Of a stretch of DNA of 8,282 nucleotides, positions 1 to 6,018 are shown one piece after another. The stretch lies in the NCBI GenBank assembly GCA_937924465.1, contig CALDSP010000099.1, forward strand, positions 1 to 8,282. Direction: 5' to 3'. The notes below the pieces were generated by a model. It was not told the origin of the DNA and did no database searches. It saw only the letters and a list, made by a program, of their open reading frames with translations. The position numbers and the translations under genes were made by a program. Position 1 is the stretch's first letter; each line of letters starts with the position of its first letter. This stretch comes from an uncultured Leptospiraceae bacterium. Its GTDB lineage: Bacteria; Spirochaetota; Leptospiria; Leptospirales; Leptospiraceae.

Positions 1-969
1 AGCCTGTTCTTGAAAAAAAAGTCTAGGTCTTATCCCAACATATCCTTCTCTTAAATCATTTAGCTCATAGCAATCTAGAATATTTAAAAGTGACTTATAG
101 TATTTTTCTTTTGGTGTTTGGATTGTATAGTCACTTTTACTATTTGCCCAATTCGAGTTAGGTCCTGCATAGGCTTCATTTGCTAAGTTGAAAGTATAAT
201 GAACTCCTAAAGCTGTGCTTTGTTTATTTGGTAAAGGGTAGATTAGTTTAGGATATGGTAGGTTTTTTTTTAAGGCATAGTACTCTCCTTTATTAGGTCT
301 AATTTCATAGTCATAAAGACCAAATAACTTGACTATTTCATCAGAATAAAGTCCACCTGCATTTACAAGAAAATGAGAATCTATTGATTCTACTTTACCT
401 TGTTTATCTTCTAAAACATATTCGCCATTGTGAATATTAAATTTTCTATTATACAAAAAAATCACTCCTTCTTTTTCGCAGAGTTGCCATAGAGTCTTTA
501 AATAGATTGGAACATCTACAACTCCTGTTTTAGGAATATGAATTGCTAATTCGCCAACAACATATTTGTATTTCAGGTAAGGTTTAGAAATAATTTCTAT
601 ATTCGATAGATTGTTTGATTTTCCATTTTCAAATAATTGAAAAAGAATTTCTTGTTTTGAAGAAAACTCTTCTTGTGTGGTTTTTCCTATTGTAATGAGC
701 TTTCCACAAATTTTATAGGGAATATTATTTTCTTCAAAAAAGGAAAGGCTTAAATCATATCCTCTTAGACAGTGTTTTAATTTTTCTGAATTCTTGGAAT
801 AATAAATTCCTGAATGAAGCACTCCAGAGTTTCTTCCACTAATTCCATCACCTCCGCTACTTTCTTTTTCACAAACGGCTACACTAAGTCCTTTTTTTGC
901 CGCATAATAAGCTACCCAAGAGCCCACAATCCCAGAACCAATAATTAGTACGTCAATTTTTGTTTTCAC
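1..969 (-). CDS. lhgO: LhgO-type FAD-dependent 2-hydroxyacid oxidase, partial (C-terminus beyond left edge)
   Basis: Flavoenzyme of the DAO/glycerol-3-phosphate dehydrogenase-like superfamily, most like L-2-hydroxyglutarate oxidase/dehydrogenase, which oxidises L-2-hydroxyglutarate to 2-oxoglutarate and passes electrons to the respiratory chain at the membrane. The frame is open for 323 codons and reaches base 1 without a stop; the family is about 400 residues, so roughly 80 are missing. Visible signatures are the N-terminal dinucleotide-binding fold DVLIIGSGIVGS (residues 6-17, GxGxxG) ending in an acidic ribose-binding residue (CEKE, 33-36), RNSGVLHSGIYY (46-57; compare HNSGVIHAGVYY of E. 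coli LhgO), CGKLIT (88-93), NAGGLYSD (203-210), NKGEYYAL (226-233), LIYPLP (242-247), LGVHYT (255-260), GPN (268-270) and GIRPRL (312-317). The start is GTG: an in-frame TAA lies two codons upstream and no ATG is nearby. No clear Shine-Dalgarno is seen. Oxidase family is confident; the exact substrate is inferred. Confidence 0.85.
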   Translation of the reverse strand, partial: MKTKIDVLIIGSGIVGSWVAYYAAKKGLSVAVCEKESSGGDGISGRNSGVLHSGIYYSKNSEKLKHCLRGYDLSLSFFEENNIPYKICGKLITIGKTTQEEFSSKQEILFQLFENGKSNNLSNIEIISKPYLKYKYVVGELAIHIPKTGVVDVPIYLKTLWQLCEKEGVIFLYNRKFNIHNGEYVLEDKQGKVESIDSHFLVNAGGLYSDEIVKLFGLYDYEIRPNKGEYYALKKNLPYPKLIYPLPNKQSTALGVHYTFNLANEAYAGPNSNWANSKSDYTIQTPKEKYYKSLLNILDCYELNDLREGYVGIRPRLFFQEQA

Positions 970-1074
970 GTTTTACAAATTTTTTCAGTTTTTAAAAAAA
1001 CAAAACGGATTTTTGTTTTGGAAATTTTTCTTTTTCTCTAATTTTTTTTAAAAAATACGAACTTTTTTAATGAA

Positions 1075-1101
1075 TTAGCACTCTATAAGTTAGAGTGATA
1101 A
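1075..1101 (+). promoter_or_regulatory. CIRCE element (HrcA operator) upstream of the Hsp20 pair
   Basis: The sequence reads TTAGCACTC, nine bases, GAGTGATAA. This matches the CIRCE consensus TTAGCACTC-N9-GAGTGCTAA at 17 of 18 arm positions with exact spacing; the single mismatch is A1098 in place of C. HrcA, the heat-shock repressor that depends on GroEL for activity, binds CIRCE and blocks transcription until stress. The spacer begins TATAAG (1084-1089), which could be a -10 box, so repressor binding would cover the promoter, but no convincing -35 lies 17 bases upstream. The element is 44 bases before the first Hsp20 start codon. hrcA itself is not in this window. Confidence 0.9.
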
Positions 1102-1145
1102 AATAAAGCACTCGAATCAAATAAGTTCCGATAGGAGGTAAAAAT

Positions 1146-1574
1146 ATGCTCAATTTACTAGAAAGAAATGAATTGTGGAGAGAAATGGACAGGGTTGAAG
1201 AGTTAGCCAATTCTCTTTGGGGAAGTGGGGGTTTTTATCAAAAAACTCCTTATCCAGCTGTCAATATCTATTATTCTGATGAAGGAGCTGAACTGATTGC
1301 TTTGGTTCCAGGTTATGGAGCTGAAGATCTAGACATTTCTGTTCATGAAAATCGAGTCAAACTCAAAGGGAATGCTCCTAAAAATACTCTTCTGGAAGGA
1401 TTGAAACTAGAACGTAGAGAGACAAGTAAAGGAGAATTTTCAAGAGTTTTTGAAGTGAATTTTAGAGTCGATTCCAATAAAATTGAGGCTCATTACAAAA
1501 ATGGGGTATTGAGAGTGAAGTTACCACGATTAGAAGAAGATAAACCTAAGAAAATTAGTATCCAAGCAAACTAA
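1146..1574 (+). CDS. Small heat-shock protein, Hsp20/alpha-crystallin family (first of pair)
   Basis: ATP-independent cytoplasmic holdase that binds unfolding proteins and keeps them refoldable by the DnaK/ClpB machinery. The 142 residues have a short N-terminal arm (1-36, amphipathic ELWREMDRVEELANSLW). An alpha-crystallin domain follows at about 37-127, starting PAVNIYY and containing LVPGYGAEDLDISV (53-66), where the family usually has LPG, and ending in the hallmark AHYKNGVLRVKLPR (115-128). The C-terminal tail carries the assembly motif I-S-I (137-139), which docks into a neighbouring subunit's groove. The ribosome site AGGAGG (1133-1138) sits seven bases before ATG, a strong signal suited to rapid synthesis once CIRCE repression lifts. 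The stop codon merges into the next gene's ribosome site and the second gene starts 10 bases later. Leptospira carries a comparable Hsp15/Hsp20 pair, but I cannot assign which one this is. Confidence 0.95.
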   Translation: MLNLLERNELWREMDRVEELANSLWGSGGFYQKTPYPAVNIYYSDEGAELIALVPGYGAEDLDISVHENRVKLKGNAPKNTLLEGLKLERRETSKGEFSRVFEVNFRVDSNKIEAHYKNGVLRVKLPRLEEDKPKKISIQAN

Positions 1575-1580
1575 GGAGGT
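1573..1580 (+). promoter_or_regulatory. Strong Shine-Dalgarno overlapping the first Hsp20 stop codon
   Basis: AAGGAGGT is an almost full complement to the 16S rRNA 3' end. It overlaps the last two bases of the upstream TAA stop and lies four bases before the ATG at 1585. This tight arrangement suggests that ribosomes finishing the first Hsp20 can load directly onto the second, helping to balance output of the two proteins. Confidence 0.8.
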
Positions 1581-1584
1581 AATC

Positions 1585-1965
1585 ATGCAAAACTTAGCAA
1601 CTACTCAGAAAGAAAAAAATATCACAGAAACTAAACGAGAACGAAAATATGTTCCTTTTAGTGAGATTTGGCACGCAGAAGATAAGTTCGCTCTTGTTTT
1701 AGATCTACCCGGCGTTGAAGAAAAATCAATCCAAGTGAGTTTTCAAGATAACCAACTCACTGTAGAGGCTTCTTCGATTGATCTTGGAATTACAGGGGCT
1801 TTAGCATATCGTGAGTTTCATTTAGGCAAATACCAAAGAACATTCAGTTTAGATGGACATTTCAATATGAATGAAGCGAAAGCTCACTATAAAAATGGAC
1901 AACTTATTATTTATATCCCCAAAAAACAACCTGAGTCCATTCAAGTGCCTATCCAGTTTAATTAA
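1585..1965 (+). CDS. Small heat-shock protein, Hsp20/alpha-crystallin family (second of pair)
   Basis: Second holdase of the heat-shock unit, 126 residues. A polar, charged N-terminal arm (1-22) leads into an alpha-crystallin domain at about 23-112. Recognisable parts are FALVLDLPGVEEKSIQV (35-51, canonical LPG), the YREFHLGKYQRTFSL strand region (75-89) and AHYKNGQLIIYIPKK (100-114), the family's A-x-x-x-N-G-x-L signature. The tail has an I-x-V/I-type motif, IQVPI (119-123). The two proteins share the AHYKNG signature but differ widely elsewhere, so they look like ancient paralogues rather than a recent duplication, and they may form mixed oligomers (inference). The gene is co-transcribed with its upstream neighbour from the CIRCE-controlled promoter region and is followed at once by a terminator. 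Confidence 0.94.
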   Translation: MQNLATTQKEKNITETKRERKYVPFSEIWHAEDKFALVLDLPGVEEKSIQVSFQDNQLTVEASSIDLGITGALAYREFHLGKYQRTFSLDGHFNMNEAKAHYKNGQLIIYIPKKQPESIQVPIQFN

Positions 1966-1966
1966 A

Positions 1967-1989
1967 GAGGGGTTTACCCCTCATTTTTT
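1967..1989 (+). terminator. Intrinsic terminator of the Hsp20 operon, between convergent genes
   Basis: The perfect stem GAGGGG/CCCCTC (1967-1972 with 1977-1982) closes a four-base TTTA loop and is followed by A and six T (1984-1989), then A and more T. It begins one base after the second Hsp20 stop codon. On the minus strand the same hairpin lies just past the stop of the convergent hydroxylase gene and is followed by TTTAATTAAA, a weaker U-tract, so it may also end that transcript. Indeed the hydroxylase stop codon (1988-1990) lies within the plus-strand T-tract. Confidence 0.88.
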
Positions 1990-2827
1990 ATTTTTGAATT
2001 GCAAAGGTTTCATGATTTAATTCCTTAGATTTCTTTAAAATTATATCTCTTTCGGACGTTATGCGATGAAATTCTTGGAAATACGTTGGGTGATTGGTTC
2101 CAAAAAGTCTATCCCACCAGTTAAAGTACAGTCCATAATTGCAGTTAAATTTTTGATGATGCATATTATGATGTAGGGAAGTATTATTCCAATTTGTCCA
2201 TTGGCTTTTCAAAAACCAATTGGGATAAAGCTCTACTCCTAAATGTCCTAATACATTCATAAATGTCATAAAAAACATAAAGGAGACAATCGCTAAAGGG
2301 TGAATAGGCATAATGACTACAAGAATGGGAACTATTGCTGCCTCTAAAACTGCTTCAAGAGGATGAAACGAAAAAGAAGCCCACGGACTGGGATTTGTAG
2401 ATTGGTGGTGTACTGAATGAACTTTTTTGAAAAGCCACTTATGATGCATAAGTCTATGAGCAAAGTAAAAATAAACGTCATGAATTAAAATAGCTATTGC
2501 AATGCTTAAGAAAAAATATGCATATCCATATTGAGAAATTTCTGAATAAATTTTAGTATATCCCATTTTACTTGCTACAAAGACTCCAATTCCCACAATT
2601 CCAAAAATGCAGAAGGTTAAAAAAGAGTATTTGATTTCATTTATGATTTTCTGTTTTTCTGGAAAATTTTTTTGAATTCTAAAAGCATAAAAATATTCTT
2701 TTTTCCAAACCCAAACAATTAAAAAAGCAGCTCCTGCAAAAATGATATATCGAATCGATAAAAATAAAAAATTTATAAAAAATACTCTTCCCAAAGAAAT
2801 GAGGTTTAAATCTAAATTTTGAAACAT
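1988..2827 (-). CDS. Fatty acid hydroxylase / sterol desaturase superfamily membrane protein
   Basis: Integral-membrane di-iron oxygenase of the ERG3/fatty acid hydroxylase superfamily, whose members hydroxylate or desaturate lipids with O2 and an electron donor. The 279 residues show hydrophobic spans near 15-40, 68-86, 103-118 and a long stretch at 158-195. The histidine clusters expected to bind the two irons are present: H116 in IHDVYFYFAHR, HRLMH (124-128), HSVHH (137-141), H195 in LGHLG, and HNMHH (220-224) followed by the family's NYGLYFNWWDRLFGT (230-244). The start is supported by AAGGAG seven bases upstream of ATG. It is transcribed divergently from the symporter across 113 bases and converges on the Hsp20 operon. 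The fold and iron-binding chemistry are confident. The lipid substrate cannot be told from sequence: hopanoid, carotenoid, sterol or fatty acyl are all possible. Confidence 0.9.
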   Translation of the reverse strand: MFQNLDLNLISLGRVFFINFLFLSIRYIIFAGAAFLIVWVWKKEYFYAFRIQKNFPEKQKIINEIKYSFLTFCIFGIVGIGVFVASKMGYTKIYSEISQYGYAYFFLSIAIAILIHDVYFYFAHRLMHHKWLFKKVHSVHHQSTNPSPWASFSFHPLEAVLEAAIVPILVVIMPIHPLAIVSFMFFMTFMNVLGHLGVELYPNWFLKSQWTNWNNTSLHHNMHHQKFNCNYGLYFNWWDRLFGTNHPTYFQEFHRITSERDIILKKSKELNHETFAIQK

Positions 2828-2888
2828 TAAACTTCTCCTTTATTAGTTCGACCTATTTTTTTAATGAATTGTTTTTAGGTCTATTCTT

Positions 2889-2917
2889 TTGATTGACTTT
2901 GCTTTCAAGTCTATATT
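2889..2917 (+). promoter_or_regulatory. Candidate sigma-70-type promoter for the symporter
   Basis: TTGATT (2889-2894) and TATATT (2912-2917) are separated by 17 bases, the optimal spacing, and match the -35 and -10 consensus at 4 and 5 of 6 positions. Transcription starting about seven bases past the -10 would give a 5' leader of only about 17 bases before the ATG at 2941. AT-rich intergenic DNA gives such matches easily, so this remains a candidate. Confidence 0.4.
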
Positions 2918-2940
2918 TTTGGTAACAAGTTTTACATATT

Positions 2941-4539
2941 ATGAATCCAAATCCAAAAGAAAAGTGGGGCTCAAAAGCAGGGCTTATTCTTGCTGTTGCA
3001 AGTGGAGCTATTGGTTTAGGAAATTTTCTCCGTTTTCCCGGTCAAGCAGTGAAAAATGGTGGGGGAGCGTTTATGCTTCCTTACATTATAAGTTTTATTT
3101 TACTGGGAGTTCCTGTGTGTCTTTCAGAATGGATTATGGGAAGAATAGGGGGAAAAAATGGTCATAGTGCTCCACATATTTTTTCTACCTTACTGGGGAA
3201 AGGTTTTAGTGCTAAATTTGCTTCTACAATTGCTCTGATTGTTCCTACGATTATTTATGTGTATTATGTATTTATAGAGGCATGGTGTTTAACGTATGCT
3301 TTAGATTTTTTGTTTGGGAATTTGCATTTTGTACACGAAGATATAAACATAAAGGATTCAAACTTTTCTTCTCAAATTGTAAGTAATTCCACTGAATATT
3401 TTTTAAATCTTGTTGGAACAAAATATGTAGGAGCTGCTTTTGAAAGTAAAATTCTTTTCTCTACCTTACTTTGTTATTCTTTGAATTTTCTTATTGTTTA
3501 TAGGGGGCTTTCGAAAGGCATTGAGGCTTTAGCTAAGTTTGGATTTCCATTACTTATGATGTGTTCTTTTATAATTTTAGGAAGAGTTCTTACGTTGGAC
3601 GACATTTCTTATGGACTTGGGTTTATGTGGAATCCAAATTGGGAAGCTCTCACAAAAGGAGAGGTTTGGATTGCGGCGGCAGGACAAATTTTCTTTTCTC
3701 TTTCTGTAGGATTTGGAATTACTTTATTGTTTACAAGTTATTTAACAGAAAAAGATGATGTAACTCTTTCAGGACTAACAGCTGCTTCTTTGAATGAATT
3801 TGTAGAAGTTGGATTTGGCGGAATGATTACGATTCCAATTGGGTTTTTATTTTTGGGTGCTGCTGTGGGAACTTTTGGCACTTTTGGAATGGGGTTTATT
3901 GCTCTTCCTGCAGTTTTTGCACAAATGCCTTTTGGAAATTTTTTTGGAGCCTTATGGTTTTTTGTTCTTTTTCTTGCTGCTATTACTTCTTCTGTTACCA
4001 TGCTTCATCCCGGAATTAGTCTTTTAGAAGAAGGCTTTCACATGAAAAGAAGAAACTCTGTATTCACCTTGTTTGGATTCACTCTAATTTTAACTATGGG
4101 TATTTTATATTACAATTATGATTTTACAGCCTTAGATTATACTGATTTTTGGGTTGGAACTTTATTTATTTATATTTTGGCTACAATTCAGGTAATTGCG
4201 TATGGTTGGAAGATTGGCCCAAAAGTTGCAAGAGAGCACGCGCAAAAAGGTTCTCTTTGGGAAATCCCAAAAATTTTTGATTTTGTAATAAAGTATATTA
4301 CTCCCGGTTTTTTATTACTTGTAATGATTGTTTTCATTTATCAAAGTGCAGGGGAGTATGTATTAAAATTAAACCCCATTTGGATGAAAGAAAATGCATC
4401 TCAATTTGGACTCACTCCCGAACAAGCAGAACTCAAAGCAAAAATTTCTTTAGGTGTAGTGAGTATACTTGGAATGATTTTTCTATTTACGTTTTATTTA
4501 GTTCATAAAATTATTGAAAGAGATCATAAACATGAATGA
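2941..4539 (+). CDS. LeuT-type sodium:amino-acid symporter (NSS/SNF family)
   Basis: Inner-membrane secondary transporter that imports an amino acid or small amine with Na+. The 532 residues follow LeuT of Aquifex closely from end to end with about 12 membrane spans. TM1 holds GLILAVASGAIGLGNFLRFP (14-33) with the extracellular-gate Arg31; its partner is Asp402 (TDFWVGT). TM3 has the substrate-capping Tyr109. TM6 has FFSLSVGFG (251-259), aligned with LeuT F253/T254/S256. Asn285 and Glu289 (LNEFVE) align with LeuT N286 and E290; the Glu predicts chloride-independent transport. TM8 TSS (349-351) and Ala346 supply the second sodium site. Compared with LeuT, G20 is Ser21, N21 is Gly22 and T254 is Ser253, so substrate preference may differ. 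An in-frame TAA lies six codons upstream, fixing ATG 2941, yet no Shine-Dalgarno is visible. The 3' end overlaps a micro-subunit gene by 8 bases. Residue equivalences are from memory of LeuT. Confidence 0.94.
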   Translation: MNPNPKEKWGSKAGLILAVASGAIGLGNFLRFPGQAVKNGGGAFMLPYIISFILLGVPVCLSEWIMGRIGGKNGHSAPHIFSTLLGKGFSAKFASTIALIVPTIIYVYYVFIEAWCLTYALDFLFGNLHFVHEDINIKDSNFSSQIVSNSTEYFLNLVGTKYVGAAFESKILFSTLLCYSLNFLIVYRGLSKGIEALAKFGFPLLMMCSFIILGRVLTLDDISYGLGFMWNPNWEALTKGEVWIAAAGQIFFSLSVGFGITLLFTSYLTEKDDVTLSGLTAASLNEFVEVGFGGMITIPIGFLFLGAAVGTFGTFGMGFIALPAVFAQMPFGNFFGALWFFVLFLAAITSSVTMLHPGISLLEEGFHMKRRNSVFTLFGFTLILTMGILYYNYDFTALDYTDFWVGTLFIYILATIQVIAYGWKIGPKVAREHAQKGSLWEIPKIFDFVIKYITPGFLLLVMIVFIYQSAGEYVLKLNPIWMKENASQFGLTPEQAELKAKISLGVVSILGMIFLFTFYLVHKIIERDHKHE

Positions 4540-4645
4540 TCCACTTAATTTACAGGGAATTTTCATTATGAGTTTGTCTATAGGACTTGCGGCGTCTTTG
4601 TGTATTTTTTGTATTTATAAACTTTTTAAGTCTCAACGAAAATAG
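4532..4645 (+). CDS. MetS-like micro-subunit of the NSS transporter (37 aa, single membrane span)
   Basis: A very short frame that starts with ATG inside the last codons of the symporter, eight bases of overlap in a different frame, and ends at TAG 4643-4645, nine bases before the convergent yggS stop. The predicted peptide has a brief polar N-terminus (MNDPLNLQ), one hydrophobic span (about 9-29, GIFIMSLSIGLAAS and on to CIFCIY) and a basic tail (KLFKSQRK), which suggests N-out, C-in by the positive-inside rule. Size, topology and position right after an NSS gene match the MetS family. Corynebacterium MetS is a small membrane subunit required by the methionine/alanine transporter MetP. The weak ribosome site AAGAG lies about nine bases upstream, so translation is probably coupled to the symporter. 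The assignment rests on context and topology; sequence identity to MetS is too low to judge by eye. Confidence 0.66.
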   Translation: MNDPLNLQGIFIMSLSIGLAASLCIFCIYKLFKSQRK

Positions 4646-4654
4646 ATCTTGAGT

Positions 4655-5311
4655 TTATCTTTTTCCAAATATCTTTGAGCCAATTCGTAAAATATCTGCT
4701 CCCTCTTCTAAAGCTATTTCATAATCGGCAGACATGCCCATAGAAAGTTTTTTGTGAGGACAATAGTCTTTTCGAATCTGATTGAGTTCAGAAAATACTG
4801 TTCTTGTTAAATCCAAGTCTTCATTTGTAGGACCCATAGTCATGAGACCTTCCCATTTTAAAAATTCTGTTTCGTAATTTTGGATATTCGGTAATAATTC
4901 CAACAGTTGCTTTCGAGAGAATCCATTTTTTTGAGGCTCTTCTGTGAGATTTACTTGGAGAAAAAAAGCAAGAGAATGTTTTTGTTTTTCTGATTGTTTA
5001 GACAATTCTTTTAAACTGGAAATAGAGCCAACTCCATGCGTATAGGAAAAAAGTCCAAAAAGCTTTCTCAAGGTTCCTGTTTGTAAAGGTCCAATGTGAT
5101 GAAGTTCAAATTGTAAACCTTTTTCTTTAAGTACTAAAAATTTTTGAATCCCTTCTCGGATTTTATTTTCTCCGAAAGAAAAAATTCCTATTGAAATAGC
5201 CTGTTCAATAATTTCTGTTGGATAGGTTTTACTAACTGCTATTATTTTTGCATTTGGATTTTTTTGATAAACTTCTCTTTGAATGTTTTTCCAATTTTCG
5301 TTTAGACTCAT
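4655..5311 (-). CDS. yggS: PLP homeostasis protein, YggS/PLPBP (YBL036C) family
   Basis: Cytoplasmic pyridoxal-5'-phosphate-binding protein with an alanine-racemase-like TIM barrel and no known catalytic activity, involved in vitamin B6 and amino-acid/keto-acid homeostasis. At 218 residues it is slightly shorter than the roughly 230 of E. coli YggS. The PLP Schiff-base lysine is Lys28 in AVSKTYP. Other conserved blocks are FGENKIRE (46-53), HHIGPLQ (71-77), GLMTMGP (155-161), LSMGMSADYEIALEEGA (189-205) and LRIGSKIFG (208-216); the MSAD serine and RIGS loop hold the PLP phosphate. The conserved S-N-K after HxIGxLQ is here T-G-T (78-80). The start codon overlaps the stop of the upstream membrane coiled-coil gene as ATGA, so translation is coupled. 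It converges on the symporter unit with no visible terminator between them. Confidence 0.94.
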   Translation of the reverse strand: MSLNENWKNIQREVYQKNPNAKIIAVSKTYPTEIIEQAISIGIFSFGENKIREGIQKFLVLKEKGLQFELHHIGPLQTGTLRKLFGLFSYTHGVGSISSLKELSKQSEKQKHSLAFFLQVNLTEEPQKNGFSRKQLLELLPNIQNYETEFLKWEGLMTMGPTNEDLDLTRTVFSELNQIRKDYCPHKKLSMGMSADYEIALEEGADILRIGSKIFGKR

Positions 5312-6018
5312 TGCTCTGATTTTTTAGAAGCAATTTTTTCAAGTCTATCAACTCTTTTTTCAAGTTTTTCCAGTCGAGAAATTCTTTTTTCTAGGTTAGA
5401 TTTCTTATTACTTTTTACTCCAAATTTTTCTTCTAACTCTCGAACTCTAGCCTCCAAAGTATCTCTTTGTGTTGATTTAGGGATCCTTGCTTTGGAATAA
5501 TAGCGTTTCTTTTTCTTGGAATAAAATTTCTTTTTTAAATGAGATTTCTTTCCAATAAATTCTGAGTGGAGTTCTTCTTCCTTTGAACTTTGGGTTAGTT
5601 TTGTAGATTTCCTGTAGGGAGATTGAGTTGGATCTAAAAATTTATCTTCAGGCTCACTTAAACGAGGAGAGTTTCCTTTTTTTTCTTGTTCTCTTAAAGT
5701 ATTTCGTGATTTAGTTTCGGTTGGTTCAAATAGGGGAGGATTTTCTAGAGTTTTGGTTTTATCCGATTTTGGATTTTCGAAGGCGATATCACCTTCTTTG
5801 GATTTTTTTTCTGACAGCAAAAAATCCTCATTGGATTCTACAGTTTTTTTAGTTGTCTTTAGTTCGTAGACTTTTTCTTGATTATCTTTTTTTGTGAATT
5901 TTTGAATTGTTTCAGCGATTTTCTCTCTATAAATAAAAGCATAGACTCCCATTGCTACAATTAGAAATACAATGAGCACAGTTAAAAAGATACTAAATTT
6001 ATCCTTTTGGTTTGCCAT
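5308..6018 (-). CDS. Membrane-anchored lysine-rich coiled-coil protein, function unknown
   Basis: I do not recognise this protein. With the start chosen here it has 236 residues: a seven-residue polar N-terminus, one membrane span (8-30, FSIFLTVLIVFLIVAMGVYAF then IY), a long polar low-complexity region rich in Lys, Glu, Ser and Pro (31-180, including KKKFYSKKKKRYYSK at 162-176), and a C-terminal coiled coil (187-230) with repeats such as LEARVRELEEKFG, LEKRISRLEK and LEKRVDRLEKIASKK. The frame is open back to an ATG at 6129, but that start would run 66 bases into the divergent FlaA-like gene and add a charged 37-residue extension. ATG 6018 puts the membrane span at the N-terminus and has AAGGA upstream, although about 12 bases away. 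It heads an operon with yggS (4-base ATGA overlap). Anchoring or scaffolding is an inference from architecture only; orientation of the long domain is not established. Confidence 0.72.
   Translation of the reverse strand: MANQKDKFSIFLTVLIVFLIVAMGVYAFIYREKIAETIQKFTKKDNQEKVYELKTTKKTVESNEDFLLSEKKSKEGDIAFENPKSDKTKTLENPPLFEPTETKSRNTLREQEKKGNSPRLSEPEDKFLDPTQSPYRKSTKLTQSSKEEELHSEFIGKKSHLKKKFYSKKKKRYYSKARIPKSTQRDTLEARVRELEEKFGVKSNKKSNLEKRISRLEKLEKRVDRLEKIASKKSEQ

Noticed and set aside
1001..1020. CAAAAC/GTTTTG inverted repeat as a terminator or attenuator before the oxidase gene
   Set aside because: The six-base stem has only two G-C pairs and an eight-base loop in poly-A/T DNA; it lies upstream of both neighbouring genes, where a terminator has no clear purpose.
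2889..3167. A 92-codon plus-strand frame starting before the symporter
   Set aside because: It overlaps the conserved TM1-TM2 region of the symporter in another frame, is rich in Ser/Lys/Trp with no recognisable domain, and its upstream part covers the likely promoter.
3738..4027. Open frames on the opposite strand and in another frame within the symporter gene
   Set aside because: They lie wholly inside a confidently identified gene, their translations are low-complexity by-products of the membrane-protein codons, and no ribosome site or family signature is present.
4643..4660. AGATCT palindrome between the convergent micro-subunit and yggS genes as a regulatory site
   Set aside because: A six-base palindrome is too short and lacks the stem and T-tract of a terminator; it is more likely coincidental.
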